Source: JBJMHZ01 sp045807125 (GTDB taxonomy: Bacteria > Actinomycetota > Actinomycetes > JAWWOL01). From it: a stretch of 64,000 bases of DNA. Below are positions 33,580 through 43,653 of this stretch, in pieces. The stretch spans positions 54,616 to 118,615 of the forward strand of contig JBJMHZ010000050.1 of NCBI GenBank assembly GCA_045807125.1, given 5' to 3'. Within the stretch, counting starts at the first letter, position 1, and each line of letters begins with the position of its first letter. A program made the position numbers and the translations under genes. The notes under the pieces are model-generated. The model was given only the letters and a program-made list of their open reading frames with translations. It had not been told where the DNA came from and made no database searches.

Positions 33580-34920
33580 ATGAGGAAGCTAACAACTGTG
33601 GCAGCCGATGCTTCCGAGGCCCTCCCGACCGGGCTCGGTCGTGCGAATGGTACAAGCCGGCACTCACCGTTCGACCGGTGGTTTCGGTACCCTGCAGGCT
33701 TTAGCTCCGAGACGGCTGCCGAGCTCTTCAAGTATGCTGGAGTGAAGAACGGGGCATTTATCCTTGACCCATTTTGCGGCTCAGGAGTAGTTGGCACCGC
33801 GGCTGCCTCCCGCGGAATCGCCTTCGTTGGAGTCGAAGCCCATCCACTTGTTGCGGAGCTCGCGGCACTAAAGCTAAGACGAACGACTCCCCGCAGTCCA
33901 AGTGACCTTATAGCGAGCGCCAGGCTGTTCATTGCAGATGCTGCTGCCTGCGATGATGTCGATCATGAGAATGAGACTAACCTAGTCAGGAAGTCGTTCG
34001 ATGACGATGTCTTGGGTCAATTGATAGCAATGAGAACTACGCTTGAGAGGCAGCCGGACGCACAGTGGCGTCCGTGGTCGCCGTGGTTGAAGTGGGCGCT
34101 TCTCGGTACGCTTCGAGATGTAGCTAGCGTTCGGGTTGGTTGGCCATACCAGAACCCGAATAGATCTCGTCGCCCCACCCACACCGACCCCTACGCTAGA
34201 GTCATTAAGCGAGCGTCATTGATGGCCGCTGACTTGATGACCGCGCGGCAGTGGCCTTCGCCCCGGGCAGACGCCGCTATCTTTCGTGGAGATGCGCGCG
34301 ACTCACGAACTTGGCAGAAGGCTGCGTCGACCAGAGCCCTCGCTGGCTGCATCTGTTCACCGCCGTACCTGAACAACTTCGATTATGCAGATGCCACGCG
34401 GCTTGAATTGTACTTCCTAGGCGCAGTTCGAAGTTGGGCCGAACTCGTTGCAGGGCCCAGATCTAAGATGATGATCGCATCAACCCAACAGACGAAGAGA
34501 GGACTGGCCGACTCGGCGTTGGCATGGTTAAGGGCAATCGATGGAGAACTGGGGCGGCAGTTACGTAGTCTTCACGATGCGATCGCATATGAGGTTGCTG
34601 AGCGGAAGCGCGGCAAAGAGTATGATCGGTTATTTCCCTGTTATTTCGCGGACATGGCATCGGTGCTAGCGCACTTAGGACAGTATCTAGAGCCAGGTGC
34701 CCCAGCTGCCCTCTTGGTCGGAGACAGCGCTCCCTATGGAGTCTACGTGGACACGCCCGCCTTGCTTGGGGCGCTCGCGCAGACAGAGGGCTTTCGGGTG
34801 GTGGATGACATCGTCCTCCGCAAGAGAGGATTGCGCTGGGCCACGAACACTAGCAGACACGGTCAAGCTCTGACAGAACGCCTGCTCCTGCTGCGGAAGC
34901 GGAGGTCGAGCCGCCGCTGA
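33580..34920 (+). CDS. DNA methyltransferase associated with the SMC-SIR2 operon
   Basis: A 446-residue protein. The SAM-binding motif, ILDPFCGSGVVGTAA (about residues 60-74), comes before the catalytic CSPPYLNNFDY (about 263-273), as in alpha- or gamma-type enzymes; the SPPY form suggests N4-cytosine or N6-adenine methylation. Its lower G/C content matches the genes downstream. It ends 94 bases before the small gene that opens the SMC-SIR2 operon. It could mark self DNA for that system, or be a separate modification enzyme. Confidence 0.85.
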   Translation: MRKLTTVAADASEALPTGLGRANGTSRHSPFDRWFRYPAGFSSETAAELFKYAGVKNGAFILDPFCGSGVVGTAAASRGIAFVGVEAHPLVAELAALKLRRTTPRSPSDLIASARLFIADAAACDDVDHENETNLVRKSFDDDVLGQLIAMRTTLERQPDAQWRPWSPWLKWALLGTLRDVASVRVGWPYQNPNRSRRPTHTDPYARVIKRASLMAADLMTARQWPSPRADAAIFRGDARDSRTWQKAASTRALAGCICSPPYLNNFDYADATRLELYFLGAVRSWAELVAGPRSKMMIASTQQTKRGLADSALAWLRAIDGELGRQLRSLHDAIAYEVAERKRGKEYDRLFPCYFADMASVLAHLGQYLEPGAPAALLVGDSAPYGVYVDTPALLGALAQTEGFRVVDDIVLRKRGLRWATNTSRHGQALTERLLLLRKRRSSRR

Positions 34921-35014
34921 GTGCCCTCACCAGCCTCTAGTGACACCTCTGGTAGGGCCTCGAGTCGCGGACAGGTGCGGGTGGTGAAGCGTCCTTCAGC
35001 CTAGACTCACCTTC

Positions 35015-35278
35015 GTGAGCGATGTTGCTACCCGACAGACAGTGCAAGATCAGCTTCGAGCGGCCCTGGGGCCGACAGCCAGCGCGGTGGCTGATCTGAT
35101 CATCACTGAACTGCTGCGCGAGCAGTCGATCGGCCTGCTCGGAACCGACGAGCTTGAAGAACAATTGATCTTGCTCGCAGCGATGGTCGACTCGACTCTG
35201 CCGGCGCCCGTAGGCGACCCTGCAGTTCTTTCACCAGTGGGGGAGTGGCTGGCGCGTGCGCTTTACCTTTCACGCTAG
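35015..35278 (+). CDS. Small helical protein opening the SMC-SIR2 operon (87 aa)
   Basis: GTG 35015 begins an acidic helical protein, VSDVATRQTVQDQLRAALG, with no known domain. It ends by overlapping the start of the SMC-like gene by 23 bases, so their translation is probably coupled. In comparable SMC-type defence operons a small helical partner is present, so a structural role beside the ATPase is plausible but unproved. Confidence 0.65.
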   Translation: MSDVATRQTVQDQLRAALGPTASAVADLIITELLREQSIGLLGTDELEEQLILLAAMVDSTLPAPVGDPAVLSPVGEWLARALYLSR

Positions 35279-37643
35279 TCGCCTGGCGGGCGGGCTCCGT
35301 ATTATTAGGGAGATCCCGGATTACTCACTTATGCGGCTAGAAGGCCGAAATGGCATCGGAAAGACGCTAGCAGTACGTCTATTGCAGCTCGCGACGGGCC
35401 AGCAGCCATACGCCGGGACTAACTTGGCTTGGAAGAGTTTGATCGAACATCTAGGACCAGTCGACATCATTGTAGATGGCGTGGTAGGCCCCGACCGGAC
35501 CATGAATCACCGGCTAACGTGGACTCTGGATCCAGATTCGCAGGATTGGCCCGAGACGCCTACTGAGGACGGGCCATGGACGCGATCAGCACGCCTTGAC
35601 GGTGAACCGGTCTCACTTGACAACCTGCGGAGCCTCATTCGTGTAGTGCGCATCGCGGGAGATGAAAGTCTCGGGCAGTCGTTTGCGGCGCAAATCCGAC
35701 AGGACCAACAACGGTTGCGAGACGCGCGCGGGCTCGCATTGGATCGTCAAGCAATTTGGGATGGAGCCCTTCAGCGGCTTGAGGAAAGTATAAGCCTACC
35801 CTCGGGCGGGCTTGAGGCGGCCCGCGAAGCGCTCGAGAGTGCCCGCCGTACAGAGGGCCAGGCACGAAATGACCTGGCAACAACTAGCAAAACCTTGGAC
35901 CAGCTGCTGAGAATGTCCGATCTAGTCGACGCTATGGCGCAAGCCCAGCGGGAGTTGCCCGAGCTTGAAAGAGAGAGGGCAGATGTATCGCGACAGTCGG
36001 CAGAGCTTCGGGGTCTGCTGGACCGACTCGACGATCAGGCACGCGAGCTTCACGCCAAGGTGCAGCAAGATGTGCAAGCGTTTGACGAGATCTTTCAAAT
36101 GGACCGGCTTGCGCGGCTGCGCAAAGAGCGACTGATCCGAAGGCAGACCGAAGAGCAGAGCTTGCTGCATCAGCTGGGCGAAAATAAGGATAGGGAGTAC
36201 ACCGAGCGCCAGCTGAAGGAACGCTTGACCGTAGCCCGGAGAAGGCTACAAGAGCTTCAACGGCAACTCACGACTTCAGACAAGTCCGTTATAGTTATCG
36301 ACGTCGCTGATCAGCTCGATGCCGTTTTACGTATCGCGATCCACAGGGGGCTAGGCGAGGAGGGCATCGTCGATACCGGAGACGCTGTCCTTACTACCTC
36401 TCAATTGCAGGGAGGAGTACAGAGACGTCGCCGCGACGTCGCAGCAGCAATGAATGCAGAAACAGTGTCGCTTCGGGGTCAGGTCATAAGCCTGAAGCAA
36501 GAGATCGCCCTCTTGGAGCGCCTTGCAGAGGCCGTCCGCCTTCGCCTACGGGCGGAGGAGGATCTTCAGAAGGTACTCCGGCAGATAGAGGGTCTTCTTT
36601 CAAAGGTGAGCAGCAATGATGCCGAGCGAGTCCGGGAACTCACCGAACAACGTATCGAGATCATCGGTCAGCTGGAGAGTCTGGCAGCTCGCACTCAGGC
36701 GATAAGTAGCCGCATAGAGCAACTGACGAGCCTCGGCTCAGTCGAAGAAATGCGTCATGAACTGACAAAGCTCGGCTGGACACCGAACACCGACATTGCC
36801 TACCAGGTCGCTCAGGCGGATAGGGATCGTCATGAATGCGAGCTCCGACTTGCTCAGGCCCGAGAGGCAAGAGTCGCCGCAGAAGGAGCGGAGAGCCAGG
36901 TACTTGCAATTTTAGCCCGTACTGTCACGGAACTCCGATCTAAAGAGTATAGGTGGCTCACCGCCGCCGGGGTCGAACCCCCTGACCCGAGCGGCCGGCC
37001 AGAGGCACAAGCGAAGGATCTGTCCAGGTTGTATGAAGCCAGTCAGCGGCTTCGTGGCCACCTTGAACAGGTGCCTAATATCTTCGATGCTCTGGATGAA
37101 GTGATAGAACGTCTTGCCCAGGGACTGCAGGTCTCGCAGGCACTCGAGACACCCAGCCAGGATCGTAGATTCGATGAGACCGTGCGCCAGTACTACGAGC
37201 AGCTCTTCAGCGCGCAATTGAGTGGCGACGAGATCAGACATGCGCTATTCGACTCGGGGTCCGACATCAATCTTGATCTCACGGCTATGACTACGACATG
37301 GACCACCCCCACTGGCGAACGGCGCACTCGTCCCTTGGAAGCTTTTTCCTCAGGCGAACGCGCGTTCGCTTACACTCGAGTTAGGTTGGAATCTCTCGGC
37401 AATGATCGAGCTATAAATCAAGTTGTATTTCTTGACGAGTTTGGTGCGTATGTTGCGGCCGATCGAATTGCTGATCTGCTCGCATTCTTGCGTAAACGTG
37501 TTCTAGGGCGGCTCGTTGATCAAGTAGTGATGATCCTTCCTCTAGGTACTCCGCGGCCACGCACGCCAGCCGATGTCGATTATCTCACTGACGACCTGAC
37601 CACCGCTACAACCGTCGAGCTCGCGGCTTCGTCGGGCTCATGA
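35256..37643 (+). CDS. SMC/Rad50-type ATPase with long coiled coil
   Basis: A 795-residue protein from GTG 35256 (GGGGAG eight bases upstream). The N-terminal Walker A GRNGIGKT is at 30-37; a coiled coil of about 450 residues, rich in Glu/Arg/Gln, extends from about 190 to 640; the C-terminal lobe has the ABC signature AFSSGERAF (about 696-704) and Walker B NQVVFLDEFGAYV (Asp727, Glu728). The split ATPase with coiled-coil arms is typical of SMC, Rad50 and LmuB-like proteins, which sense or hold DNA. I see no zinc-hook CxxC. The next gene overlaps by four bases. Confidence 0.88.
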   Translation: MRFTFHASRLAGGLRIIREIPDYSLMRLEGRNGIGKTLAVRLLQLATGQQPYAGTNLAWKSLIEHLGPVDIIVDGVVGPDRTMNHRLTWTLDPDSQDWPETPTEDGPWTRSARLDGEPVSLDNLRSLIRVVRIAGDESLGQSFAAQIRQDQQRLRDARGLALDRQAIWDGALQRLEESISLPSGGLEAAREALESARRTEGQARNDLATTSKTLDQLLRMSDLVDAMAQAQRELPELERERADVSRQSAELRGLLDRLDDQARELHAKVQQDVQAFDEIFQMDRLARLRKERLIRRQTEEQSLLHQLGENKDREYTERQLKERLTVARRRLQELQRQLTTSDKSVIVIDVADQLDAVLRIAIHRGLGEEGIVDTGDAVLTTSQLQGGVQRRRRDVAAAMNAETVSLRGQVISLKQEIALLERLAEAVRLRLRAEEDLQKVLRQIEGLLSKVSSNDAERVRELTEQRIEIIGQLESLAARTQAISSRIEQLTSLGSVEEMRHELTKLGWTPNTDIAYQVAQADRDRHECELRLAQAREARVAAEGAESQVLAILARTVTELRSKEYRWLTAAGVEPPDPSGRPEAQAKDLSRLYEASQRLRGHLEQVPNIFDALDEVIERLAQGLQVSQALETPSQDRRFDETVRQYYEQLFSAQLSGDEIRHALFDSGSDINLDLTAMTTTWTTPTGERRTRPLEAFSSGERAFAYTRVRLESLGNDRAINQVVFLDEFGAYVAADRIADLLAFLRKRVLGRLVDQVVMILPLGTPRPRTPADVDYLTDDLTTATTVELAASSGS

Positions 37644-38638
37644 ATACACATTGGTTGGAGAGCGGCCTAGGGCCCCCTCTCGATCCTTGGTGGGGAATTG
37701 GTAGAGTCTTATCCTTAGACCTAGCGCAGGAGCTGCGCACAGATCTCAGACGACTGTGGAGCATACGTTACGGGCCCTTGAGCGAAGTGCGAAACGACCT
37801 TGCGCGCCTTCGTAGAGATCTCTTTGATCCTGTCGCTAGCGGAAGGCGTCTTCGCGACGCACTTGCTCAGTATCCGCCCTTGGAGATCCGCAGTCAGCTC
37901 TTATTTGATTCTCCGTGTCTCATCAGGTTACGAACTGACGTGGTGGCGATTACTCCCGAGGGTAGGCTCTTGCTCGAAGTGCTAAATAACACTCTGAGGG
38001 ACGTCAATGAGGCAGCCAACGAGCCCGTCGTACTCAGCGCGACCGATTTTGCGTGGACAACAGCGCTGCTGGCGGAGACCTATCGAACTTGGGTGCTAAA
38101 ACGCCTCTCTGACGTGGTTCGCCTGCGGGCAGGCGAGGGGGAACCGCTCCGAGTCCAAGGCCTAGCGGCCATTGCCTTTTTGCTGATCAATCGAAATACT
38201 GACAGCGCTCGACCGTTGCGTCGCAACTTATCACCCCAGTTCTTTCAGGAAATCGATAGCGCGATTGCGCAGACCTGCCAAGCTTTTGCAGACGTCCTAT
38301 CGCCCACAGAGAAGGATCGGCGCCTAGACAGTTATAGCTTGTACAGTGGTTTCGCTCTGACTGAGGCCCAGCGGCGGTTGGGGCCTACGTTGAGCATCGG
38401 CGACTCAATCTATCTCACCGATGAGGAAGCGAGCTTAGATCGCTGGCTTTCCGAACTGCGTCGGCGACCCGCCGAAGAGACCATACGAGCTCCTCGCGCG
38501 TTCGATGAGTTGACTCGTGAGTACCGGCGCATTCGCCCGCTGCTTGCCTCGCATAGGATGGCTTATGAACGGATAGGCCATACCGCTCGCTTGCGCGATT
38601 ACATGCACGAGTTGACCGAGAGTGGTGAGCCCGGATGA
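37640..38638 (+). CDS. Unknown protein between the SMC-like and SIR2 genes (332 aa)
   Basis: ATG 37640 overlaps the SMC-like stop (ATGA) and its own stop overlaps the SIR2 gene's ATG (ATGA). The protein is helical with conserved-looking Arg/Leu-rich segments, starting MNTHWLESGLGPPLDPWWGI. No motif or family is recognised. The position, between an ATPase and a NADase-like effector, suggests a scaffold, sensor or SMC accessory (kleisin/KITE-like) role. This is inference from gene order only. Confidence 0.72.
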   Translation: MNTHWLESGLGPPLDPWWGIGRVLSLDLAQELRTDLRRLWSIRYGPLSEVRNDLARLRRDLFDPVASGRRLRDALAQYPPLEIRSQLLFDSPCLIRLRTDVVAITPEGRLLLEVLNNTLRDVNEAANEPVVLSATDFAWTTALLAETYRTWVLKRLSDVVRLRAGEGEPLRVQGLAAIAFLLINRNTDSARPLRRNLSPQFFQEIDSAIAQTCQAFADVLSPTEKDRRLDSYSLYSGFALTEAQRRLGPTLSIGDSIYLTDEEASLDRWLSELRRRPAEETIRAPRAFDELTREYRRIRPLLASHRMAYERIGHTARLRDYMHELTESGEPG

Positions 38639-40212
38639 CTACGGTCGGCCTCATGGAACTCTTTACTCAACTGTTGCATAAGCAGGAACGGAGACCGGTC
38701 GGCAATACGCAGGTAGTGCCTATCTTTCTAAATGACATAGGAAATGACTTATGGTTATTACAGAGTATCGCTCGCCATGCAGGAGTACCATGCATCATCG
38801 CTGCCGGCGGAGATAAACCCGCGTATCGCGGAGTGCCTGCGCCAGGCATCTCTCAAACGACTGCTGCAACTGCCATTCAAGGGGCCATCGAGTCTGCTGT
38901 CAAACGCCGTGGCGGCAGCGTTGAGGTACGTATGGATTCGGGCACGTTAACGGTAGGTGTTCCCGGAGCGGGCCTGCCCGACAATCCCGGCTCGCGCAAC
39001 CTCCTCGGTACCGTAGCCGCATTGCTACATCCTGAGCTAATCAGTAAGCCGCTCGGAATCATAGTCATGGAGCACGATCAACTAGATGCCGATGGTCGCC
39101 AGCTTCTGTGGAATATGCTAACCGTAGATATTCCGAGCGCAGGAGTACCTCTCCCTGCAACACTCGTGTTCGCCATAGGCGGAGAAACTATCGACCCCTT
39201 GTATATGGGAAGAGGTCCGGGCCTTCAATTCGTCCTTCGAGCTGGCGACTTGGTTCCCAGAAAAGAGTGGGCCAGCAACCAACGCAGTCTTCAAGGATTG
39301 GCTCGTAAGGATGAGCCTCTTGTGTTGTTCCTAGGTGCGGGAGCCTCCCGCGCAGCACGGCTGCCTATGGGAGACGAGCTAAGGAACCTAGCGCTGCAGA
39401 GCTTCTTCCAGTACCAAAGTTATACAGCGGAAGAACTCCCTGAAAGATTCTTCGCTTGGATCCATGACAACCGACGTGTCCTAGACTCTGAGATCAACAT
39501 GAAGGAGTCCGAGTTCATTCGCGGACTAACCCTTGAGCGGGTGCTGCGGGAGATGAAGAGCCCAGGAGAAGGGTTGCCCGACGTCCTCCAGGAATTCGCG
39601 GCGGTGGAGCGCGACAAGCGCACTATCCTCACTCCTGGCCTCCACAGCCTCAGAGACTTCATCCTTCGGCGAAATCGACTCGTGATCGTCACTGTGAACT
39701 TTGATCGGCTTATTGAGACCGATATGCCCCTAGATCATCTCGTTCCAATCGTGTTGGACGAAGACTTCGAGCAATGGACTGGACGAATGCCGTCTTATCT
39801 TGCAGGGACGCCTGGCCCGGTTCCCCTACTTAAACTGCATGGTGACATCGAATTGCCATCCACTATTGTAGCAGACGTTGAGGCGACCGCTATTGGACTT
39901 AGCGGTGCAAAGTCGGAGTGCTTGCGTACGCTTTTGGGAACGAATACTGAGCCGCGACTATGGGCGTATGTCGGCTACAGTATGCGTGACCCCGACATCA
40001 TCCCTGAGCTCACAGGTACCGGTACGGCATTAGCCCTCGACGAGTACTGGATCGACCCCCTTGGGGATCCGAATGTAAGGCTATTTGCGACGAACCACCG
40101 TCAGACGCTTTGGCGACAGCACCATCGGGCTGATTACTATCAGCGCCATATCACCGAAACGGCGGAGTCGACGTTTCAAGAATTGGCTGAGGCTCTACCT
40201 AGAGGCTCGTGA
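38635..40212 (+). CDS. SIR2-domain effector with an uncharacterised N-terminal domain
   Basis: A 525-residue protein. The C-terminal SIR2 domain has FLGAGAS (about 232-238), VTVNFDRLIE with Asn355, KLHGD with His402 and VGYSMRDPD, so NAD+-binding or -hydrolysing activity is likely. The N-terminal 220 residues are not typical of SIR2; GIIVMEHDQLDADGRQLLW looks like an AAA-type Walker B helix but there is no Walker A, so it may be a degenerate ATPase or a partner-binding domain. It is the last gene of the overlapping operon and is the probable toxic effector, as in Lamassu-Sir2. Confidence 0.83.
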   Translation: MTTVGLMELFTQLLHKQERRPVGNTQVVPIFLNDIGNDLWLLQSIARHAGVPCIIAAGGDKPAYRGVPAPGISQTTAATAIQGAIESAVKRRGGSVEVRMDSGTLTVGVPGAGLPDNPGSRNLLGTVAALLHPELISKPLGIIVMEHDQLDADGRQLLWNMLTVDIPSAGVPLPATLVFAIGGETIDPLYMGRGPGLQFVLRAGDLVPRKEWASNQRSLQGLARKDEPLVLFLGAGASRAARLPMGDELRNLALQSFFQYQSYTAEELPERFFAWIHDNRRVLDSEINMKESEFIRGLTLERVLREMKSPGEGLPDVLQEFAAVERDKRTILTPGLHSLRDFILRRNRLVIVTVNFDRLIETDMPLDHLVPIVLDEDFEQWTGRMPSYLAGTPGPVPLLKLHGDIELPSTIVADVEATAIGLSGAKSECLRTLLGTNTEPRLWAYVGYSMRDPDIIPELTGTGTALALDEYWIDPLGDPNVRLFATNHRQTLWRQHHRADYYQRHITETAESTFQELAEALPRGS

Positions 40213-41050
40213 TCGAGGCTGCCCACTTTTCGACGAGGCCCAAAACCCGGCTGGACTACCAAGAGGGGGAGCAGATACAGGCACGGCTGCTCGAAGAAGG
40301 CAAGTCGCCGTGCGGACCTTGGCCGTGCCGAGCGCACCGTGGGCGGCGAGGTCGAGCAGGCGCCCTTCGCGGGCGTCGAGCCGCTTCAGCTCGCGGGCGA
40401 CGCTCTGCCGGAGCAGCCGTTCGCTGGCTTGGGCGTCGGTCACGGCTCGGCCGATGCGCTCGTGGATGCGCTCGGCGAAGCCGGCCGGCAGGCCGAGGAC
40501 GAGGTAGTGCGCGAGGACGGTCTTCTCGATCTTCTGCACAGGCACGTGAGGTAGGACGCAGCTGCGGTCGCGCCGGTTGGGGGCAGTACTCCCAGCGCTC
40601 GCCGCTGCGGCCTCGGGCGAGGGTGTAGATGAGCCGGGCGGTGCGTGGGCGCGGTGGCAGTGGCCGCAGAACAGCAGTCCTTTCAAGTAGGGATGATGCT
40701 CGCGCTGGCCGCGGGCGCTGCGGGCGGAGCGAACCTGCTGCACCCGTTCGAACAGCTCGGGGCTGAGGAGCGGCTCATGGCGGCCGGGGTACTCGGCGCC
40801 TTCATAGACGATGCGGCCGGGCGTAGTAGGGGTCGCCGAGCATCTGTTGCAGCTTGTTGATCGACACTGGCCCACCGGGCCGGCTGACCGTCGCGCGGGT
40901 GGTCAGGCCCTGGTCGGACATCGTCTGCTGGAGCCGTTCGAGGGTGTAGGCGCCGGTGGCGTAGAGCTCGAAGGCCTGCCGGACGAGCGGGGCGCGCTCC
41001 TACGGCAGCCGGCGGACATGCCGCATACGTGGCAGCCGGCCACGTAGTGA
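40213..41050 (-). pseudogene. Decayed large serine recombinase
   Basis: Remnant of a second integrase of the same family as the gene at 12380. Recognisable pieces are FELYATGAYTLERLQQTM near 40,970, EGAEYPGRHEPLLSPELFER near 40,770, YLKGLLFCGHC near 40,680, and a C-terminal helical region. The resolvase domain is missing, a TAG lies before the first piece, and the zinc-ribbon region is frameshifted (about 40,600-40,830). It marks an old boundary of another element inside the island. Confidence 0.8.
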
Positions 41051-41062
41051 GGGGAGGCAAGG

Positions 41063-42226
41063 CTACGGGAGACTCCGAGCTGCCTTATCCAAAGTGGCGC
41101 CTAAGGAAGCGGCATCTTCGACTACCTTGGCGGCGCCCGTGAGGAGAAGAAGGAATTTACGAAAAGCCATGTACTGCTTCGCACGCCTAAATTTCTTCTC
41201 ATACTTGTGGCAGAGGGCGTTGAGCTGATCTTCGATCGTTCGAAGACCCGATTCGATCGCCTCCGGGGTGAGTTGGCGCTGCAGTTCTCGAATTTGTCGG
41301 TCGAGCGGCTGGACCCGGATCTCTACCTTATGCCTTTGCTTTCCGGCAGCTACGACGGCGCGGAGGCGGGTATGCACCTCAGGAATAAGCATGGCTCCAC
41401 GTGCGGCGGCGCGGACTTTCTCGTCTACGTAGAGCGGCCGCTTGTCCTTATGCGGCAAGCCTAAATAACGAAATAGTTGATGAGCATCCTCTAGGCGCAC
41501 GTCACGAATAGCGTCGCCGAAACCGAGAGGATCAGCCGCGTTCGCGGCAGCTGCGAGCGCCTCCCCGGTTACCTTGGAGCGAACTTGAAGGTCGCGAAGC
41601 AATTCATCGCGCTGTTGCACAGAGCGCGCCTGGTCCGCTACCTTCCAAGAAAGAGACAACATCCCTGGGTGAGTCATCGCTGTGGCAAACTGTCCCAGAT
41701 CTTCGAACAACTGTCTGACCAGCTTCAAGTCAGCGGCACCGGTGGTCGGGATGACGAACGGCGTGGGGTCACCCTTTGCGACAAACATGATGCAGGGCAG
41801 GTCTCGCTCGTCTAGGTCGAAGTATTCGACGATCTCTTCGGCTATACTTTGAGAGCGACGTAACACCTCTTCGCGCACATCAGATGGCACCGCGTGAGCC
41901 AGCATCGGGTCGATAGCTGCCAAGTCTTGCCAATGGCGGGTACTGGTAGCTCTGGTCATACCCGGAATGAAAAGATAGCCGAGTACATCCGGATCAGGAG
42001 CCTCACGAGCCCGAAGCTCGGCAAGGGAAGTGGGGCTGCTAAATAAGCAAAACGCCACCCTGTCTCCCAACTGAGGACCGATCAAGCCTCGCGCATCAAA
42101 CAGCTCCTCGAGGAGCGACACGTCCTTCGGGTCATGTGGCACGAGCAAGCACAGTATTCGTTCTTGTGTGCCCGACGAGTTGAACCACGCAACGAGATCG
42201 TTGATAGTGCCGGCAGCAAAGTACAC
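41063..42226 (-). CDS. Unknown protein (387 aa)
   Basis: I choose GTG 42226 because AAGGAG lies five bases upstream; a longer frame to 42277 begins at TTG without a clear site. The N-terminal half has alternating hydrophobic strands (ILCLLVPHDP and VLGYLFIPGM) and a PSDVREEVLRRSQSIAEEI segment, suggesting an alpha/beta fold; the C-terminal part is helical with a hydrophobic FLLLLTGAAKVVEDA. No family recognised. Low G/C content places it with the defence-like cargo. It faces the decayed recombinase. Confidence 0.6.
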   Translation of the reverse strand: MYFAAGTINDLVAWFNSSGTQERILCLLVPHDPKDVSLLEELFDARGLIGPQLGDRVAFCLFSSPTSLAELRAREAPDPDVLGYLFIPGMTRATSTRHWQDLAAIDPMLAHAVPSDVREEVLRRSQSIAEEIVEYFDLDERDLPCIMFVAKGDPTPFVIPTTGAADLKLVRQLFEDLGQFATAMTHPGMLSLSWKVADQARSVQQRDELLRDLQVRSKVTGEALAAAANAADPLGFGDAIRDVRLEDAHQLFRYLGLPHKDKRPLYVDEKVRAAARGAMLIPEVHTRLRAVVAAGKQRHKVEIRVQPLDRQIRELQRQLTPEAIESGLRTIEDQLNALCHKYEKKFRRAKQYMAFRKFLLLLTGAAKVVEDAASLGATLDKAARSLP

Positions 42227-42895
42227 AGCGACTCCTTGCAGATAGGACTCTGGCGACGCTGCGCGGTGAACCGCCAACCACCTGCTGGCGCGCCAGGGCC
42301 AAGGATCGGAACCGCACTAGTAGGGCACCCCAGCGAACCGCTTCAGCGGTCGAAGCCAGCAGGCGTGCCGTCATGAGCGACTCCACGACGATCAGAGAGC
42401 ATCGACGGTAGCCCCGATCGGGGTCTCTCGCCAGAAACGCTGATCTCAGCGAAGCGCCCCGCCGCACGGCCCCGCATGTCCGAACGTGCAGCGCCGTGGA
42501 GCGCCGCACGGCAATCCGGAGTCGTTTGCCCCGAACTGTCCGGTCAGTGTCCCTGTGGGGCTGGGAAGGTGAACTCGCATCATTGTTCTAATCTGGGACT
42601 GGCCGATTTCAAAGCCCGGTACATGCTTGGCAAAGCGGCAGCAATGAATTGGGCCACCGTCTTGCGCTTGTCGAGGGACCGGCTGATCGTTGTCAGTTGG
42701 CGCGTCGGAATCGCGTTGGCGAGCGAAAGCCGTGGCTTGGTGGCCTTCACAGTCGCACGTGCATTCGACCGCGATCGTCCATAACTGCGCCGCGGGAACC
42801 CAGCGTTCCTCGTGTGAGCGAGGTGAGGGCGTCCATCAACGGGACAGCTTCCGATTCCGCGTACCGGGTTACCTCCATCGAGCAGAGGAGTCGAG
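42227..42895. other. Intergenic region with no recognised gene
   Basis: Several frames are open but none has a start signal or recognisable domain. The right end contains the GAGGAG ribosome-binding site of the 42896 gene. It may hold recombination debris. Confidence 0.35.
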
Positions 42896-43441
42896 ATGAT
42901 GAGATTCCGACGGGTTAGACGTACATTGATCGTTGTCTCCTGTGCTGCCCTCGCATCCTTCGTCGCGCTGCCGACGACTGCGGGGGCATCGTCGACGTCC
43001 AGCAAGCCCTCGGCGTCGGGCTACTTCGCCCCCTACCCGGGGGGCATCACCCCTATGGCGCAGTCCGGCCCCATCACTGCGGGCTCCTGCACGTACGAGC
43101 AGGCCACTGACAACGCGCACCTTTCCAGCGGCGATGCCTCCACCCACGGCTGGTGGCTCAAGGACTCTGGCACCTGCCCGAGCAAGGCGACCGTGACGCA
43201 GTACATACAGGCGTACTGGTGCGATCCCTTCTACGGATGCAGCTGGCAGACGCTCAGCTCCGGCCAGGCCGACGTGTATGCGGGGGGCGGCTCCGGCAAC
43301 CGCGCTACTGCGCGGTGGACCTGCCATGGCACCCAGACAGTTGGCTGGCGTGGCTTCGTCGATGTCGACCTGGACGGGGTGAGCGATCCGTCCGGATACA
43401 CCTACTCGCCTCCGCAGAACCTCGCGTGCTACCCGGGGTGA
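42896..43441 (+). CDS. Secreted Cys-rich hypothetical protein (181 aa)
   Basis: MMRFRRVRRTLIVVSCAALA starts a signal peptide with cleavage probably near residue 31. The mature protein has about six Cys in pairs (GSCTYEQA, GTCPSKAT, YWCDPFYGCSW, RWTCHG, LACYPG), which could form disulfides, and aromatic-rich strands such as TQYIQAYWC. No family recognised. GAGGAG lies upstream. It might be a small extracellular binding protein. Confidence 0.68.
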   Translation: MMRFRRVRRTLIVVSCAALASFVALPTTAGASSTSSKPSASGYFAPYPGGITPMAQSGPITAGSCTYEQATDNAHLSSGDASTHGWWLKDSGTCPSKATVTQYIQAYWCDPFYGCSWQTLSSGQADVYAGGGSGNRATARWTCHGTQTVGWRGFVDVDLDGVSDPSGYTYSPPQNLACYPG

Positions 43442-43653
43442 GTCTGAGATATTTCGGTTAGGCTGGCGCACGGCGCACTAGAGGCGATCATCGATGCTTG
43501 GAGGGGGAAGTGGGCGGTGCGGAGGGTAGTTGGCACGCCCATCCGGACGCCGTCGACCCTCCCGCGAAGCTTCCCCCTGCCGGGCCCGGCCGCCTCATCA
43601 GCGTTGGCGCTATCTGCGATCTGCGGCCGCAGCGCTTGGATGACTCGCGCTCC

